A stretch of 64,000 nucleotides of DNA from Pseudomonas sp. SID14000 (GCF_002165135.1 NZ_NFZQ01000008.1:241172-305171); one strand, 5' to 3'. Counted from the first letter of the stretch, positions 45,805-54,685 are shown. Translations and numbers: made by a program. Notes: generated from the letters alone by a model not told the origin.

Positions 45805-46614
45805 ATGTCCAACAGCAACATTGGCAACAAGCAACCCTCCCTGCGCAAACCCGTCGTCCTGATGACCATGGGCAGTCAAGAGCGCAAAGGCCATGACTAC
45901 CAGGTCATGACCCACAAATACATTACCCCGCTGGTCGAGTTTTCCGATTGCGTCCCGGTGCTGGTGCCTACCTGCTGCGGCATCGAAGACCTCGAGATCT
46001 ATCTGGACATGGCCGACGGCGTGTACCTGACCGGCGCCGGCAGCAACATCGACCCGGCCCTGTACGGCCAGGAGAACGAGACCCCCGGCAAAGGCCAGGA
46101 CAAGAACCGCGACCTGTTCGACATCCCGTTGGTGAAGGCCGCGATCAAGCGTGGCCTGCCAATCTTCGGCATCTGCCGTGGCATGCAGGAAATCAACGTG
46201 GCCCTGGGTGGCGATATCTACCAGAAGGTGTACGCAGAGCCTGGCTTCAACGACCACCGGGAAAACCCGGAAGACCCGGTCGAGGTGCAATACGCCCAGG
46301 TGCACGGCGTGAAGATCAAGCCGGGCAGCTGGCTTCAGGACACCCTGGGTACCGACGAGATTCGCGTCAACTCGCTGCATGGCCAGGGCCTGCACAAACT
46401 CGGTGCCGGCATCGAGGCCATCGCTCACGCCGAAGACGGCCTGGTCGAGGCGATCCATGCCCCGAGCATTTCGCCGTTCCTGTTCGCCGTGCAGTGGCAC
46501 CCGGAGTGGCAAGCGGCGAAGAACCCGGATTCGATCAAGATCTTCCAGGCCTTCGGCGATGCTTGCCGGGCCCAGGTACGCAAGGCGCAGATCAAGCGCC
46601 AGCACGCTGCCTGA
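45805..46614 (+). CDS. Class I glutamine amidotransferase, gamma-glutamyl-GABA hydrolase (PuuD)-like
   Basis: 269 residues. Peptidase C26 fold with nucleophile Cys124 in FGICRGMQEI, and His232/Glu234 in AVQWHPEWQ; SLHGQGLH is also conserved. PuuD-like enzymes release GABA or a similar amine acid from a gamma-glutamyl conjugate in polyamine breakdown. It follows the D-lysine operon, but has its own promoter and leader, so it could serve a lysine-derived amine or polyamines. A terminator-like hairpin lies 28 bp after the stop. Confidence 0.87.
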   Translation: MSNSNIGNKQPSLRKPVVLMTMGSQERKGHDYQVMTHKYITPLVEFSDCVPVLVPTCCGIEDLEIYLDMADGVYLTGAGSNIDPALYGQENETPGKGQDKNRDLFDIPLVKAAIKRGLPIFGICRGMQEINVALGGDIYQKVYAEPGFNDHRENPEDPVEVQYAQVHGVKIKPGSWLQDTLGTDEIRVNSLHGQGLHKLGAGIEAIAHAEDGLVEAIHAPSISPFLFAVQWHPEWQAAKNPDSIKIFQAFGDACRAQVRKAQIKRQHAA

Positions 46615-46642
46615 CCTTCAGTTTCCTCTGCTTTGATCGCGG

Positions 46643-46664
46643 GGCGGTGCAAGACCGCCTCCGT
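46643..46664 (+). terminator. Terminator-like hairpin after the PuuD-like gene
   Basis: GGCGGT-GCAAG-ACCGCC stem-loop followed by tccgtttt, 28 bp after the stop. Confidence 0.6.
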
Positions 46665-46925
46665 TTTCCCGGTCACCCTCTGCTGGTCCCAGAACACTTC
46701 CCGTGGAAACGGGCGGCGGGCTTTCGCCTGTCTCCGCGATCGTTTTTTCGTCCCCGCCCAAGACATACGATGACTGATTGAAGGTAATCGTCTCCTGCAT
46801 CCTTTGTTGTCGCCGATACCGGCCTCTTCATGCGCCTGGCGCAATAGCGCTGGAGATGCTGGACCGACACTTGTGCAAGCCTGTACTGTGCGGCCTCACG
46901 CTTATCCATGGAAGGAAACTGCAGC
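46665..46925. other. Structured intergenic region
   Basis: No gene is seen. On the plus strand it holds a CCCGT-GGAA-ACGGG hairpin at about 46698-46711, then a GCGG...CCGC hairpin with a cttt loop followed at a distance by TTTTTT (about 46743-46748). This could be a second terminator or a small RNA end. A gaaggaaa ribosome site precedes the next gene. Confidence 0.35.
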
Positions 46926-47576
46926 ATGAAAACCCTCGACCGCCTGTTACTTGCCAGCGGCCTGCTGATTCCCCTCTGGCTGTTGGCAGGCGTATGGCTC
47001 ACAGCCCAGGCCTACCCCGGCTACGACCACCTGCAACAGGCCATGAGCCAGCTCGGCGCCGTCGGTTCACCGACCCACAGTTGGTCACCGCTGGTCAACA
47101 ACTACCCCCTCGCTGCGTTGTTCGCGCTGTTTGCGTGGGGCCTGGCGCGGTGCTGGCGGGGCTCGAAACTGGCGTTGCTGAGTGCGGCAATGGTGCTTTT
47201 GCATGGCATCGGCAGCATGGGCACCGGCTGGTTCCCCTGCGACCAAGGTTGCGCCCCGGCTCAGCCTTCCACATCACAGCAACTGCACAACCTGTCCGGC
47301 CTGCTGATGTTTCTCTCACTGACCCTGGCCAGCGCCCTGTGGGCCTGGCTAGGCAACCGTATTGCCGGCTCGCAGGCCTTCGCGCTGCTCTCCCTGACCT
47401 GCGTGATACTGGCGATCGTCACCGTCGCGCTCATGGGGCAGGCGGCACAAAGCGGCCAGCTGTTCGGCCTGTACCAGCGCCTGAACTACGGCGTGTCGGT
47501 GATCTGGATCGCCAGCCTGGCCTGGGTCAGCCTGCGCACGCCAGCCGCCAGCCCACTGCGCATGACCGCGACCTGA
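46926..47576 (+). CDS. DUF998 family membrane protein
   Basis: 216 residues from ATG 46926, preceded by ggaaggaaactgcagc. Six membrane segments. The DUF998 pattern is clear: AYPGYDHLQQAMSQLGAVGS near residue 30 and GSMGTGWFPCDQGC around residue 100. These inner-membrane proteins have no known biochemical role. Isolated gene, 74 bp before a small secreted protein. Confidence 0.8.
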   Translation: MKTLDRLLLASGLLIPLWLLAGVWLTAQAYPGYDHLQQAMSQLGAVGSPTHSWSPLVNNYPLAALFALFAWGLARCWRGSKLALLSAAMVLLHGIGSMGTGWFPCDQGCAPAQPSTSQQLHNLSGLLMFLSLTLASALWAWLGNRIAGSQAFALLSLTCVILAIVTVALMGQAAQSGQLFGLYQRLNYGVSVIWIASLAWVSLRTPAASPLRMTAT

Positions 47577-47650
47577 CGGCAAATTGCTGGCCCCCAGTGC
47601 CTGCAAGCGAAGGCAAACTTCGTTTTCCTTCAGATGCTTAGGACAGCAAC

Positions 47651-47980
47651 ATGCGAGTACTTCTAGCAACGATGGCCGGCTGCCTGCTGGCCACGCTCGC
47701 TTTCGGCGCCCAGGCACGGGCGCTGAGCCAGAACGATCGCCATACCTGCGACTGGGGTGCGCAGATAGCCGCCGAGGCCCAGCAGGCCAAGCTTTCCGGG
47801 GTAACCTTGTATGCCACGCGCAAGAAGCTGCAGGCGCGCAAATTTCCCAAACCGTGGATGCGCATGACTGCTTTCGGCATTACCGAGCAGACCTACAACA
47901 GCCGCTCGCGGCTCAAGCCTGCGGCGATCAGGCAGACCTATTATGAGCAGTGCGTACAGCATGCTGTAGCAAGACGATAA
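47651..47980 (+). CDS. Small secreted protein of unknown function
   Basis: 109 residues with a clear signal peptide (LLATMAGCLLATLAFGAQARA, cleavage near 24). The mature part is basic, has two cysteines (HTCDWG and YEQCVQ) that could form a disulfide, and no recognised domain. Probably periplasmic. Confidence 0.65.
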   Translation: MRVLLATMAGCLLATLAFGAQARALSQNDRHTCDWGAQIAAEAQQAKLSGVTLYATRKKLQARKFPKPWMRMTAFGITEQTYNSRSRLKPAAIRQTYYEQCVQHAVARR

Positions 47981-48260
47981 AGCCCTGTAGGCGCGGTCAA
48001 AGCCGCCAGGGTGCACCGGCCTCGAAGCGGGCTTCCAGCCACGCTTTGAAGGCCCCCAGTCAACCAGCGCCGCCCCATGGCTGCAGGCAACGCCAGGCGC
48101 AAAGGCTGGAAAAGTTGAACAATCTGGCTTGATGCAGATTATACCTGCCCCTCTGCAGCAAACGTTTCAATGCCTCTACGCCCGGTCAGCAACGACATAT
48201 CGGCGCTTGTATTTGTTAAGCTGATTGAGACACTTGAATATTGATAAAGCCATTCGCCCC

Positions 48261-49169
48261 ATGGATGAACTGCGCAAGATCGACCTCAATCTGCTGCTGG
48301 CCCTGCACGCCTTGCTCAGTGAAAAACACGTGACCCGCGCCGCCATGCGACTGCATCGCAGCCAACCGGCCGTAAGCCACGCCCTGGCGCAGTTGCGCAA
48401 GCACTTCGACGACCCCTTGCTGGTTCGCCAGAACGGCCGTATGGCGCTCACCACACTCGCCCAGTCGCTGGCCATCCCGCTGCAGGACGCCCTGGGCAAC
48501 CTCAATGGGCTGCTGGTCACCCCCCAGTTCGAGCCGGCCAATGCCCAGCGCCGTTTCAGGCTGTCGCTGTCCGATTACTCCTCGCGCATCATCCTGCCCC
48601 CCCTGATGCGCCATCTGCGCCAGGTCGCGCCCGGGGTAGATCTGGCCATCAGCCAGGCCAGCCGCGAAACCATGCTGGCCCAGCTGCTCGACGGTGAACT
48701 GGACCTGGCCCTGGGCATCTTCCCGGACCGGCCCCTGGACATCACCACCCAACCGCTGTTTGCCGACAGCTTCATCAGCGTCGCGGACCGCAAAGTGCTG
48801 CCGGCCAGCGGCGGCCTGGCGCTGGACGACTGGCTGGCGCGCCCGCATGTACTCATGGCCATGCGCCCGGATGCCTTCGATGAGATCGAACGTGCGCTGG
48901 CGGCCCAGGGCCTGCGCCGCCGAATTGCCCTGGCCTTGCCGCACTGGAGCGCGGCAGTGGAGGTACTGGCCGGTACCGACCTGATCCTTACCGTGGCCAG
49001 CCGCGCCGTAGGCTCACTGCACCAGCATAAGGCCTTACGCCAGTTCAAGCCGCCATTGGTAATCCCCTCGTTCGACTACCAGCAGGCCTGGCACAGCCGT
49101 AAGGACAACGACCCCGGGCATCGCTGGCTACGCGAAACCGTATGGGCCTGCAGCCAACCCGGATGCTGA
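48261..49169 (+). CDS. LysR-family transcriptional regulator (NodD/PcpR-like branch)
   Basis: 302 residues from ATG 48261 (MDELRKIDLNLLLALHALLS). HTH at about 10-65 (HVTRAAMRLHRSQPAVSHAL, DDPLLVRQNGRMALT) and effector domain 90-300. This LysR branch often controls efflux or aromatic metabolism. Its stop abuts the stop of the convergent YdcZ-type transporter. An in-frame start at 48225 is possible but lacks a ribosome site. Confidence 0.87.
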   Translation: MDELRKIDLNLLLALHALLSEKHVTRAAMRLHRSQPAVSHALAQLRKHFDDPLLVRQNGRMALTTLAQSLAIPLQDALGNLNGLLVTPQFEPANAQRRFRLSLSDYSSRIILPPLMRHLRQVAPGVDLAISQASRETMLAQLLDGELDLALGIFPDRPLDITTQPLFADSFISVADRKVLPASGGLALDDWLARPHVLMAMRPDAFDEIERALAAQGLRRRIALALPHWSAAVEVLAGTDLILTVASRAVGSLHQHKALRQFKPPLVIPSFDYQQAWHSRKDNDPGHRWLRETVWACSQPGC

Positions 49170-49688
49170 TCAACCTTCTGGCTGCTTCACAACCGCTGCG
49201 GCACTGGCCGATGACGCCGTCGCCCAAGGGCCTTGTACCAGCAGCACGCCGCACAGGATCAGCACCACACCCGCCAGCCTGGCCAGGTTGAGCGGTTTGC
49301 TAGCCAACCCCATTACCCCAAAATGGTCGGCCAACACTGCCGTGCTGATCTGCCCCGCCACGACCAGCACCAGGAAACCCGCAGCCCCCAGCCTTGGAAT
49401 AAGCGCAGCAGCTCCGGCCACATAAAGAGCCCCCAGTATTCCCCCAACCCATAGCCACCAAGGCCCCTGCAGTGCCTTGCCCATATCTGGCGCAGGCACC
49501 CTGAGAACCAGCAGCGCAGCAATCACCACCAGCGAACTTACCGCCAACGAAGTGAACGCTCCCCACAACCAGTGCCCCAATGCCCGGCCGACGGCAGCGT
49601 TGGCGGTGGCCTGAAATGGCAGTACGGCACCGGCAAACAACGCCATGGCCAGCGGAAGTACCAACAGAAGCATGGGTTTACTGAACAT
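49170..49688 (-). CDS. DMT-superfamily YdcZ (DUF606) transporter
   Basis: 172 residues, five membrane segments, single YdcZ repeat: FQATANAAVGRALGHWLWGA near the start and LVLVVAGQISTAVLADHFGV in the C-terminal half. Family members export small molecules in the inner membrane. It is divergent from the MarR gene that opens the putative metabolite cluster, with a palindrome in between, so it may share that regulation. Confidence 0.82.
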   Translation of the reverse strand: MFSKPMLLLVLPLAMALFAGAVLPFQATANAAVGRALGHWLWGAFTSLAVSSLVVIAALLVLRVPAPDMGKALQGPWWLWVGGILGALYVAGAAALIPRLGAAGFLVLVVAGQISTAVLADHFGVMGLASKPLNLARLAGVVLILCGVLLVQGPWATASSASAAAVVKQPEG

Positions 49689-49755
49689 GGCAGCGCCCTT
49701 GTAACGTCTCGATAACCGTCATCATCGTGCAATGCGCCAGGCTGATGGAAATCAA

Positions 49756-49771
49756 AATCATGCACATGATT
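49756..49771. promoter_or_regulatory. Candidate MarR operator
   Basis: AATCATG-CA-CATGATT, perfect 7-bp arms with a 2-bp centre, typical of MarR-type operators. A further CATGCATG lies 10 bp away. It is in the 196-bp gap between the YdcZ-type transporter and the MarR gene. Confidence 0.5.
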
Positions 49772-49849
49772 TATTCGTAACATGCATGAGCAAACAGGCA
49801 AACAATACACTGCTCCAATAGCTGCCAAATACCCGTAACACAAGCGCTA

Positions 49850-49877
49850 TTGACTTACTAAGGCACCAAGATAAACT
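49850..49877 (+). promoter_or_regulatory. Possible sigma-70 promoter of the MarR-led operon
   Basis: TTGACT (49850-49855), 16 bp, TAAACT (49872-49877). Transcription would begin only a few bases before ATG 49885. Confidence 0.4.
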
Positions 49878-49884
49878 GCGCCTT

Positions 49885-50394
49885 ATGAATATTCTTGAGA
49901 ACAAGCACCACATCATGCTCGACGCACTGGCAGAAGCCCCCGCCGAGGCCAGGCAAAGTGTACGGTTGTGTTTCGAACTGCTGTCCGCAGCTGCGGCAAT
50001 CAACCGCATATGCGCGGTGCGCCTGGCTCGGCACAACCTGTCGGAGGGGCGTTTCGCCATCCTGCTGACCTTGCAAGCGGCTGGCGGACGCCTGTCACCG
50101 CTGGAACTGGCGACTCGTCTGGCAATTACTTCAGGCACAGTCACCGGATTGCTCGACGGCCTGCAAGGTGACGGTTTCATCAAGCGCCGCAAGGATGCCC
50201 ATGACCGTCGCAAACTGAGCATCAGCCTTACCCCGGCAGGCGTTTCGGTTCTGGACGCGGTATTCGCCGAACACACCGATTGGATCGGCACGATCATGCA
50301 CACGCTGGACAACACACAGCGGGAAGCCCTTTCCGCCACGCTACAGGCACTTTCGGCGAGCCCTGCCCTGGAATTGCCACCCGACAAGGACTGA
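49885..50394 (+). CDS. MarR-family transcriptional regulator heading the putative metabolite cluster
   Basis: 169 residues. Winged HTH of MarR type: FAILLTLQAAGGRLSPLELA, LAITSGTVTGLLDGLQGDG and wing KRRKDAHDRRKLSISLTPAG (about 55-120). MarR dimers usually repress and release DNA on binding a phenolic or lipophilic ligand. It lies 36 bp before the N-acyl synthase gene. No good ribosome site precedes ATG 49885, so the message may be leaderless; ATG 49915 is the alternative start. Confidence 0.88.
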   Translation: MNILENKHHIMLDALAEAPAEARQSVRLCFELLSAAAAINRICAVRLARHNLSEGRFAILLTLQAAGGRLSPLELATRLAITSGTVTGLLDGLQGDGFIKRRKDAHDRRKLSISLTPAGVSVLDAVFAEHTDWIGTIMHTLDNTQREALSATLQALSASPALELPPDKD

Positions 50395-50430
50395 AGCCAA
50401 TACCCCCGTCAAACCACATGGAGGTGGATG

Positions 50431-51360
50431 ATGTTGCAGAATCAGAGCGTACTGGCCCGAATCGGCAGGAAGCCGCGTGTACATAGCGAGTGCGACCAGG
50501 TAAGGCGGCGCCAGGCCTGGCTTGAAGCCTGCCTGCCAGCAGCACTCTACCGCCGCCTGTTCATTCGCCGGCTCTCCAGGCAGTCGCTGGCGATTGAGGG
50601 CTTCAGTTTTCGCCCGGTGCAGAATCTTTTCGAACTCGAACAGGCCCTGCGCCTGGTCAACGAAAGTTATGCCCGTCGTGGTATTGCTACTGTCTGCCGC
50701 GCCGGCATGCGCTTCTCACCCTTTCACCTGCTACCCGGCACGACCACGTTCGTGGCACTGAAAGGCGACCAGGTGGTGGGGACCGTGTCACTGATCGAAG
50801 ACTCGCCGCTAGGCCTGCCACTGGAAGATGTCCATATCAACGAAGCCGTCTTGCAGCGCCTGGGCAGTGGCCGCCTGGCCGAAGTCGGCACTTTGGCGGT
50901 ATGCAGCCACTACAAAGGCAAAGGCGTGCCTCTTATGTTGTACAACGCCTTGTTTCGTTGGGCGATGGACCATAGCCGGGTAAATACCCTGCTGATCGCC
51001 GTGCACCCTCGCGCCGCAGGCTTCTACCGCAACGTGCTGTTCTTCTCGCCCATTGGCCCTGTGCAAACCTACACCAAGCTCAACAATGCCCTGTCGCTAC
51101 CACTGGCCTTGAACCTGAAACAGGCGCGCCAGGTGTTCGCCAAGGTCTACCAGAACCCAAGCCTGGGCTTTACCGTCGAAGAACAGCGCACCGACCTTTT
51201 CGATTTTTTCTGCGCACGGCATTTCCCGCACATCCAACTGCCCGTCGCGCCTCCTCAAACCCACTGGAGCACTGACGAGGTGCTCACCCACATGGCACGT
51301 TGCGGCACCTCGCCGCACCATCTGACGCCACGGGTACGACGGGTTCTGCATCTGGATTGA
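50431..51360 (+). CDS. FeeM-type N-acyl amino acid synthase (GNAT fold)
   Basis: 309 residues; ATG 50431 is chosen over the adjacent ATG 50428 because GGAGG at 50420-50424 is better spaced. The GNAT-like FeeM core runs from about 65 to 240: FELEQALRLVNESYARRGI, FVALKGDQVVGTVSLIED, SPLGLPLEDVHINEAVL, LAEVGTLAVCSHYKGKGVP and HPRAAGFYRNVLFFSPIG. FeeM enzymes join a fatty acyl group from acyl-ACP to an amino-acid amine. This suggests a long-chain N-acyl amino acid as intermediate or product. The C-terminal ~70 residues are not recognised. Confidence 0.82.
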   Translation: MLQNQSVLARIGRKPRVHSECDQVRRRQAWLEACLPAALYRRLFIRRLSRQSLAIEGFSFRPVQNLFELEQALRLVNESYARRGIATVCRAGMRFSPFHLLPGTTTFVALKGDQVVGTVSLIEDSPLGLPLEDVHINEAVLQRLGSGRLAEVGTLAVCSHYKGKGVPLMLYNALFRWAMDHSRVNTLLIAVHPRAAGFYRNVLFFSPIGPVQTYTKLNNALSLPLALNLKQARQVFAKVYQNPSLGFTVEEQRTDLFDFFCARHFPHIQLPVAPPQTHWSTDEVLTHMARCGTSPHHLTPRVRRVLHLD

Positions 51361-51410
51361 GCAGCCCGGCCCGCGTTCCACACCAAACGACTTTCATGGA
51401 GGACACGTTC

Positions 51411-52277
51411 ATGGACATGGGATTGCTGCGCGCGATCTACAGGGAAATTACCCTCAGGCAGCCACTGGTACGCACACCTGAGCCTGACCTGGTAATGGCC
51501 GACGACGCCTGCGTCTCGGCTTACGCGGACAGCGCAGGCCAGGGCCAAGCGTTGTCCGGTACATACCTGTACCACTGCGCACAGATGTGCGCGTTGATCA
51601 AGCCAGGTGATGTCGTGCTGGACATCGGCTGTGGCCCAGCCAGCCTGTTGCTGCAACTGGCCCGCCTGAACCCGCGGGCCGAATTCATCGGCACCGACCT
51701 GTCGGCCAGCATGCTCGAGGTGGGCCGGGCTTCGATTCGCCAGCAGGGCATCGACAACGTCGAACTGCGCGAGGAAGACATGACTCGCCTGGCCGGTATC
51801 GCCGACCGTAGCGTTGACGTAGTGATCTCTTCGATGGCGCTGCATCACCTGGCCGACCTCTCCCAACTGGAAGCCACGTTCCGCAACATAGCGCGGGTGC
51901 TTCGCAATGACCGGGCCATCTACCTGAACGACTTTGGCAGGCTCAAGTCGATAGAGTCGGTAGACTACTTCGTCAGCCGCGCCAGCGACGGCGCCGACCA
52001 GGCGACCCTGCTCGACTACCGCAACTCGCTGCTGGCTGCCTTCTCTCTGGAAGAGTTCCAGACCCTTGCCGCCAGTTACCTAGGCCCATGCGCCAAGGTA
52101 TACAGCACGGCTGTCAGCCCGCTGATGATGGTGATCCGTACCCCCAAGCGGCGTTGCGTGGCAGCGATGAAAGGCGAGTTTCGGCGACGCTACCGCGATT
52201 TGCCACGCAGCCGCCGAGCCGATGTTGACCAACTGCGCCTGTTCCTTGGCATGGGAGGTCTGGCAAGTGCGTTCTGA
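51411..52277 (+). CDS. Class I SAM-dependent methyltransferase
   Basis: 288 residues from ATG 51411, with GGAGG at 51398-51402. SAM-binding motif I VVLDIGCGPASLLLQLA (residues about 68-84), acidic loop FIGTDLSASML, then VISSMALHHLADLSQLEATF typical of UbiE-like enzymes. It may methylate an oxygen or nitrogen of the cluster product. The last 11 bp overlap the oxidase gene. Substrate unknown. Confidence 0.85.
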   Translation: MDMGLLRAIYREITLRQPLVRTPEPDLVMADDACVSAYADSAGQGQALSGTYLYHCAQMCALIKPGDVVLDIGCGPASLLLQLARLNPRAEFIGTDLSASMLEVGRASIRQQGIDNVELREEDMTRLAGIADRSVDVVISSMALHHLADLSQLEATFRNIARVLRNDRAIYLNDFGRLKSIESVDYFVSRASDGADQATLLDYRNSLLAAFSLEEFQTLAASYLGPCAKVYSTAVSPLMMVIRTPKRRCVAAMKGEFRRRYRDLPRSRRADVDQLRLFLGMGGLASAF

Positions 52278-53904
52278 GCCGCAGGGGCTGCAAGCTGCCC
52301 TGGTAGCATGGCGCGCGGTGCTGGGTGATGCCCATGTACAGAATGACGCCAGAACGCTGTGCCAGCTAAGCCAAGACACCATGCGTTCGCCCGCCCATGC
52401 CAGTGCCAGGATCAGGCCAGCCAACAGCGAACAGGTAGCAGCCTGCCTGGCCATTGCGCGCCAGCACGGTGTCGCTGTGCAGCCGGTAAGCACTGGCCAC
52501 AACTGGGGCTATGGCGGCGTGGCAACGCTTCACGACCGCTGCGTGCAACTCGACCTGTCGCGCATGGACAGGATACTCGCCTTCGACGAGGCACTTGCCG
52601 TGGTAACCCTCGAGCCAGGCGTTACCCAGGCCGCGCTGGCCGATTACCTGGCCAGTCGCAACCTGCCTTTCCTTACGCCAGTCACCGGCGCAGGGCCCAC
52701 CTGCAGTGTGCTGGCCAACGCTCTGGAGCGCGGCTTTGGCATCACACCGTTAACGGACCACTGGCAAGCCGTCATGGGCCTTGAAGCCATTCTGCCCGAT
52801 GGCCAACGCTATCGCTCGCCGATGTGGGCAACTGGCACGACCGCCTGCTTCAAGTGGGGCATCGGCCCCTACCTGGACGGCCTGTTCGGCCAGAGCGGGC
52901 TGGGGGTGGTAACACAAATGTCGATCGCCTTGGTCAAGCGCCCACAGGTAGTGCAACCGTTCTATTTCTGGGTGGATTCGGCGGCACAACTCCCGGCTGC
53001 CCTCGATGGCATCAAGCGCATTCTGGAACGGTGTGGTAGCCAGGTGGGTGGCATCAACCTGATGAACAGCACGCGCCTGCTGAGCATGGCCTACGACACA
53101 CGGCCCCTTACTCAGCTGGGCCAGGCCGAACGCGACGCAGCCGCTCGGTCGCTGGCATTGCCTGCCTGGATGGGGGTTGGTTCGATCTACTGCGAACAGC
53201 CCCAACTGGCCTCGCTCAAGGGCATCATCCGCAGCGAACTACGGCGTTTCAGCAGCCGTTATCTGTTCCGTAGCCAACGCCAACTGGCTCTGGCCGAGCG
53301 CGCTTTGCGCCTGCTGCCGGGGGCTTGGTCCAGGCGCTGGCAGGTAACTCTAAGCAAACTGCGCATGGGCGTCGAACTAATGGAGGGGCGGCCAAACCAG
53401 GTGGCACTTCCGCTAGCGTATGCCGCAGGTGCACAACCGCAGCAAGGCGCCTTGCTCGACCCGGCCCGGGACAACTGCGGCCTGATCTGGTACGCACCCA
53501 TCCTGCCCCTGCGCAGCCAGCAGGTGGCCACCTTCGTCGGGCACATGGAGCAGGTTTGCGAAACTCATCGAATGCCCTGCCCGGTTACCCTCACTACCTT
53601 GTCGGGCCGAGCAATCGACTGCACCGTGCCGCTGCTGTTCGACCGCAACGATGCCCCCGCCAGCAGCCGCGCCGAAGACTGCTATCGGCAGTTGTTCCGC
53701 ATGGGTAAGCAGCAAGGTGTACTGCCCTATCGACTGCCTCTCGCCTTCATGGGCTTGCTGAACGAAACACAAGAACCTGCCTGGCAACTCGGGCAGCGCC
53801 TCAAGGATGCCCTGGACCCACAGCACCTGCTCGCACCAGGGCGCTATTGCCCGTTGGCACCTACCCCCAAATGCCAACCTGCTGTCACGGAGCCTCAGCA
53901 ATGA
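52267..53904 (+). CDS. FAD-linked oxidase, VAO/PCMH type (4-cresol dehydrogenase-like)
   Basis: 545 residues from GTG 52267, chosen because GGGAGG at 52253-52258 is ideally spaced; ATG 52222 lacks a site and lies deep in the methyltransferase gene. N-terminal PCMH FAD domain: VQPVSTGHNWGYGGVATLHD, VTLEPGVTQAALADYLASRN and PVTGAGPTCSVLANALERG. The cap domain ends in DALDPQHLLAPGRY, as in vanillyl-alcohol oxidase and 4-cresol dehydrogenase. Such enzymes oxidise benzylic or phenolic carbons or form double bonds. Overlaps both neighbours. Confidence 0.83.
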   Translation: MRSEPQGLQAALVAWRAVLGDAHVQNDARTLCQLSQDTMRSPAHASARIRPANSEQVAACLAIARQHGVAVQPVSTGHNWGYGGVATLHDRCVQLDLSRMDRILAFDEALAVVTLEPGVTQAALADYLASRNLPFLTPVTGAGPTCSVLANALERGFGITPLTDHWQAVMGLEAILPDGQRYRSPMWATGTTACFKWGIGPYLDGLFGQSGLGVVTQMSIALVKRPQVVQPFYFWVDSAAQLPAALDGIKRILERCGSQVGGINLMNSTRLLSMAYDTRPLTQLGQAERDAAARSLALPAWMGVGSIYCEQPQLASLKGIIRSELRRFSSRYLFRSQRQLALAERALRLLPGAWSRRWQVTLSKLRMGVELMEGRPNQVALPLAYAAGAQPQQGALLDPARDNCGLIWYAPILPLRSQQVATFVGHMEQVCETHRMPCPVTLTTLSGRAIDCTVPLLFDRNDAPASSRAEDCYRQLFRMGKQQGVLPYRLPLAFMGLLNETQEPAWQLGQRLKDALDPQHLLAPGRYCPLAPTPKCQPAVTEPQQ

Positions 53905-54665
53905 CTGATGATCGCAAGTCTCTGATCGATCTTGGCCAACTGCCAACCCGCAACCTGGCCGAATGCCTAGCCGTAGATCAGGTGAAACTGGCTAATGCCC
54001 TGACAACCCAGTTACCTGCGGCACTGGTCGAGCAACTGGCTGACAGTGCTGCCCAGGTTCAGGCGCTGGGCCTGTCAAAAAAGGTTGCTGCCATCGGCTT
54101 GGCACTGGGCCAATGGCTGGAACATGCGCCTGCCCCTCTGCGCCAGGAGGTGTTCGAGCAATGCTGCACGCACCCGTCCGACACCGTGCGCAGCTGGGCG
54201 GCCTTCGCTCAGGCGCACCTGTCACGCACCTTACCTGTGCAAGACGCCCTGCTGGCGCAGTTGCGCTTCGCCCGCGATGAACACTTCGGTGTGCGCGAGT
54301 GGGCCTGGATTGCCCTGCGCCCGCGCCTGGCACAGCACTTGGACAGCGCCCTGCCCCTGCTCCGTCGCTACGCGGGCGACGCGGACCCGCTAGTGCGGCG
54401 GTTCTGTATCGAAATCCTGCGCCCACGAGGTGTCTGGTGCGAACACATAACCGCACTCAAACAGCAACCTGAAGTAGCCGAGCCGTTGCTGGTGCCGTTA
54501 TTGGCCGAGGCCGAGAAATACCCCCAGGACTCGGTGGCCAACTGGCTTAACGATGCCAGCAAGACCCGACCCGACTGGGTGCTCCAGCTATTCCAGCGCT
54601 ATCCCCCTGACTGCAAAGCCTCGCAGCGAATCCACACCCGGGCAACCCGAAGCCTGCCCCATTGA
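53901..54665 (+). CDS. AlkC-like DNA alkylation repair HEAT-repeat protein
   Basis: 254 residues, starting in ATGA overlap with the oxidase stop. Helical HEAT-like repeats fill residues about 60-240. The segment DPLVRRFCIEILRPRGVW followed by SVANWLNDASKTRPDWVLQL is the strongest AlkC/AlkD-family match (family norm VRR..E..RP..PW, then SVANxLNDxSK). AlkC and AlkD glycosylases remove alkylated bases without base flipping. Catalytic residues could not be assigned, so activity is uncertain. Such genes give self-protection in some DNA-alkylator clusters. Confidence 0.72.
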   Translation: MTDDRKSLIDLGQLPTRNLAECLAVDQVKLANALTTQLPAALVEQLADSAAQVQALGLSKKVAAIGLALGQWLEHAPAPLRQEVFEQCCTHPSDTVRSWAAFAQAHLSRTLPVQDALLAQLRFARDEHFGVREWAWIALRPRLAQHLDSALPLLRRYAGDADPLVRRFCIEILRPRGVWCEHITALKQQPEVAEPLLVPLLAEAEKYPQDSVANWLNDASKTRPDWVLQLFQRYPPDCKASQRIHTRATRSLPH

Positions 54666-54685
54666 ATCACCACAAGGAGAGAAGC

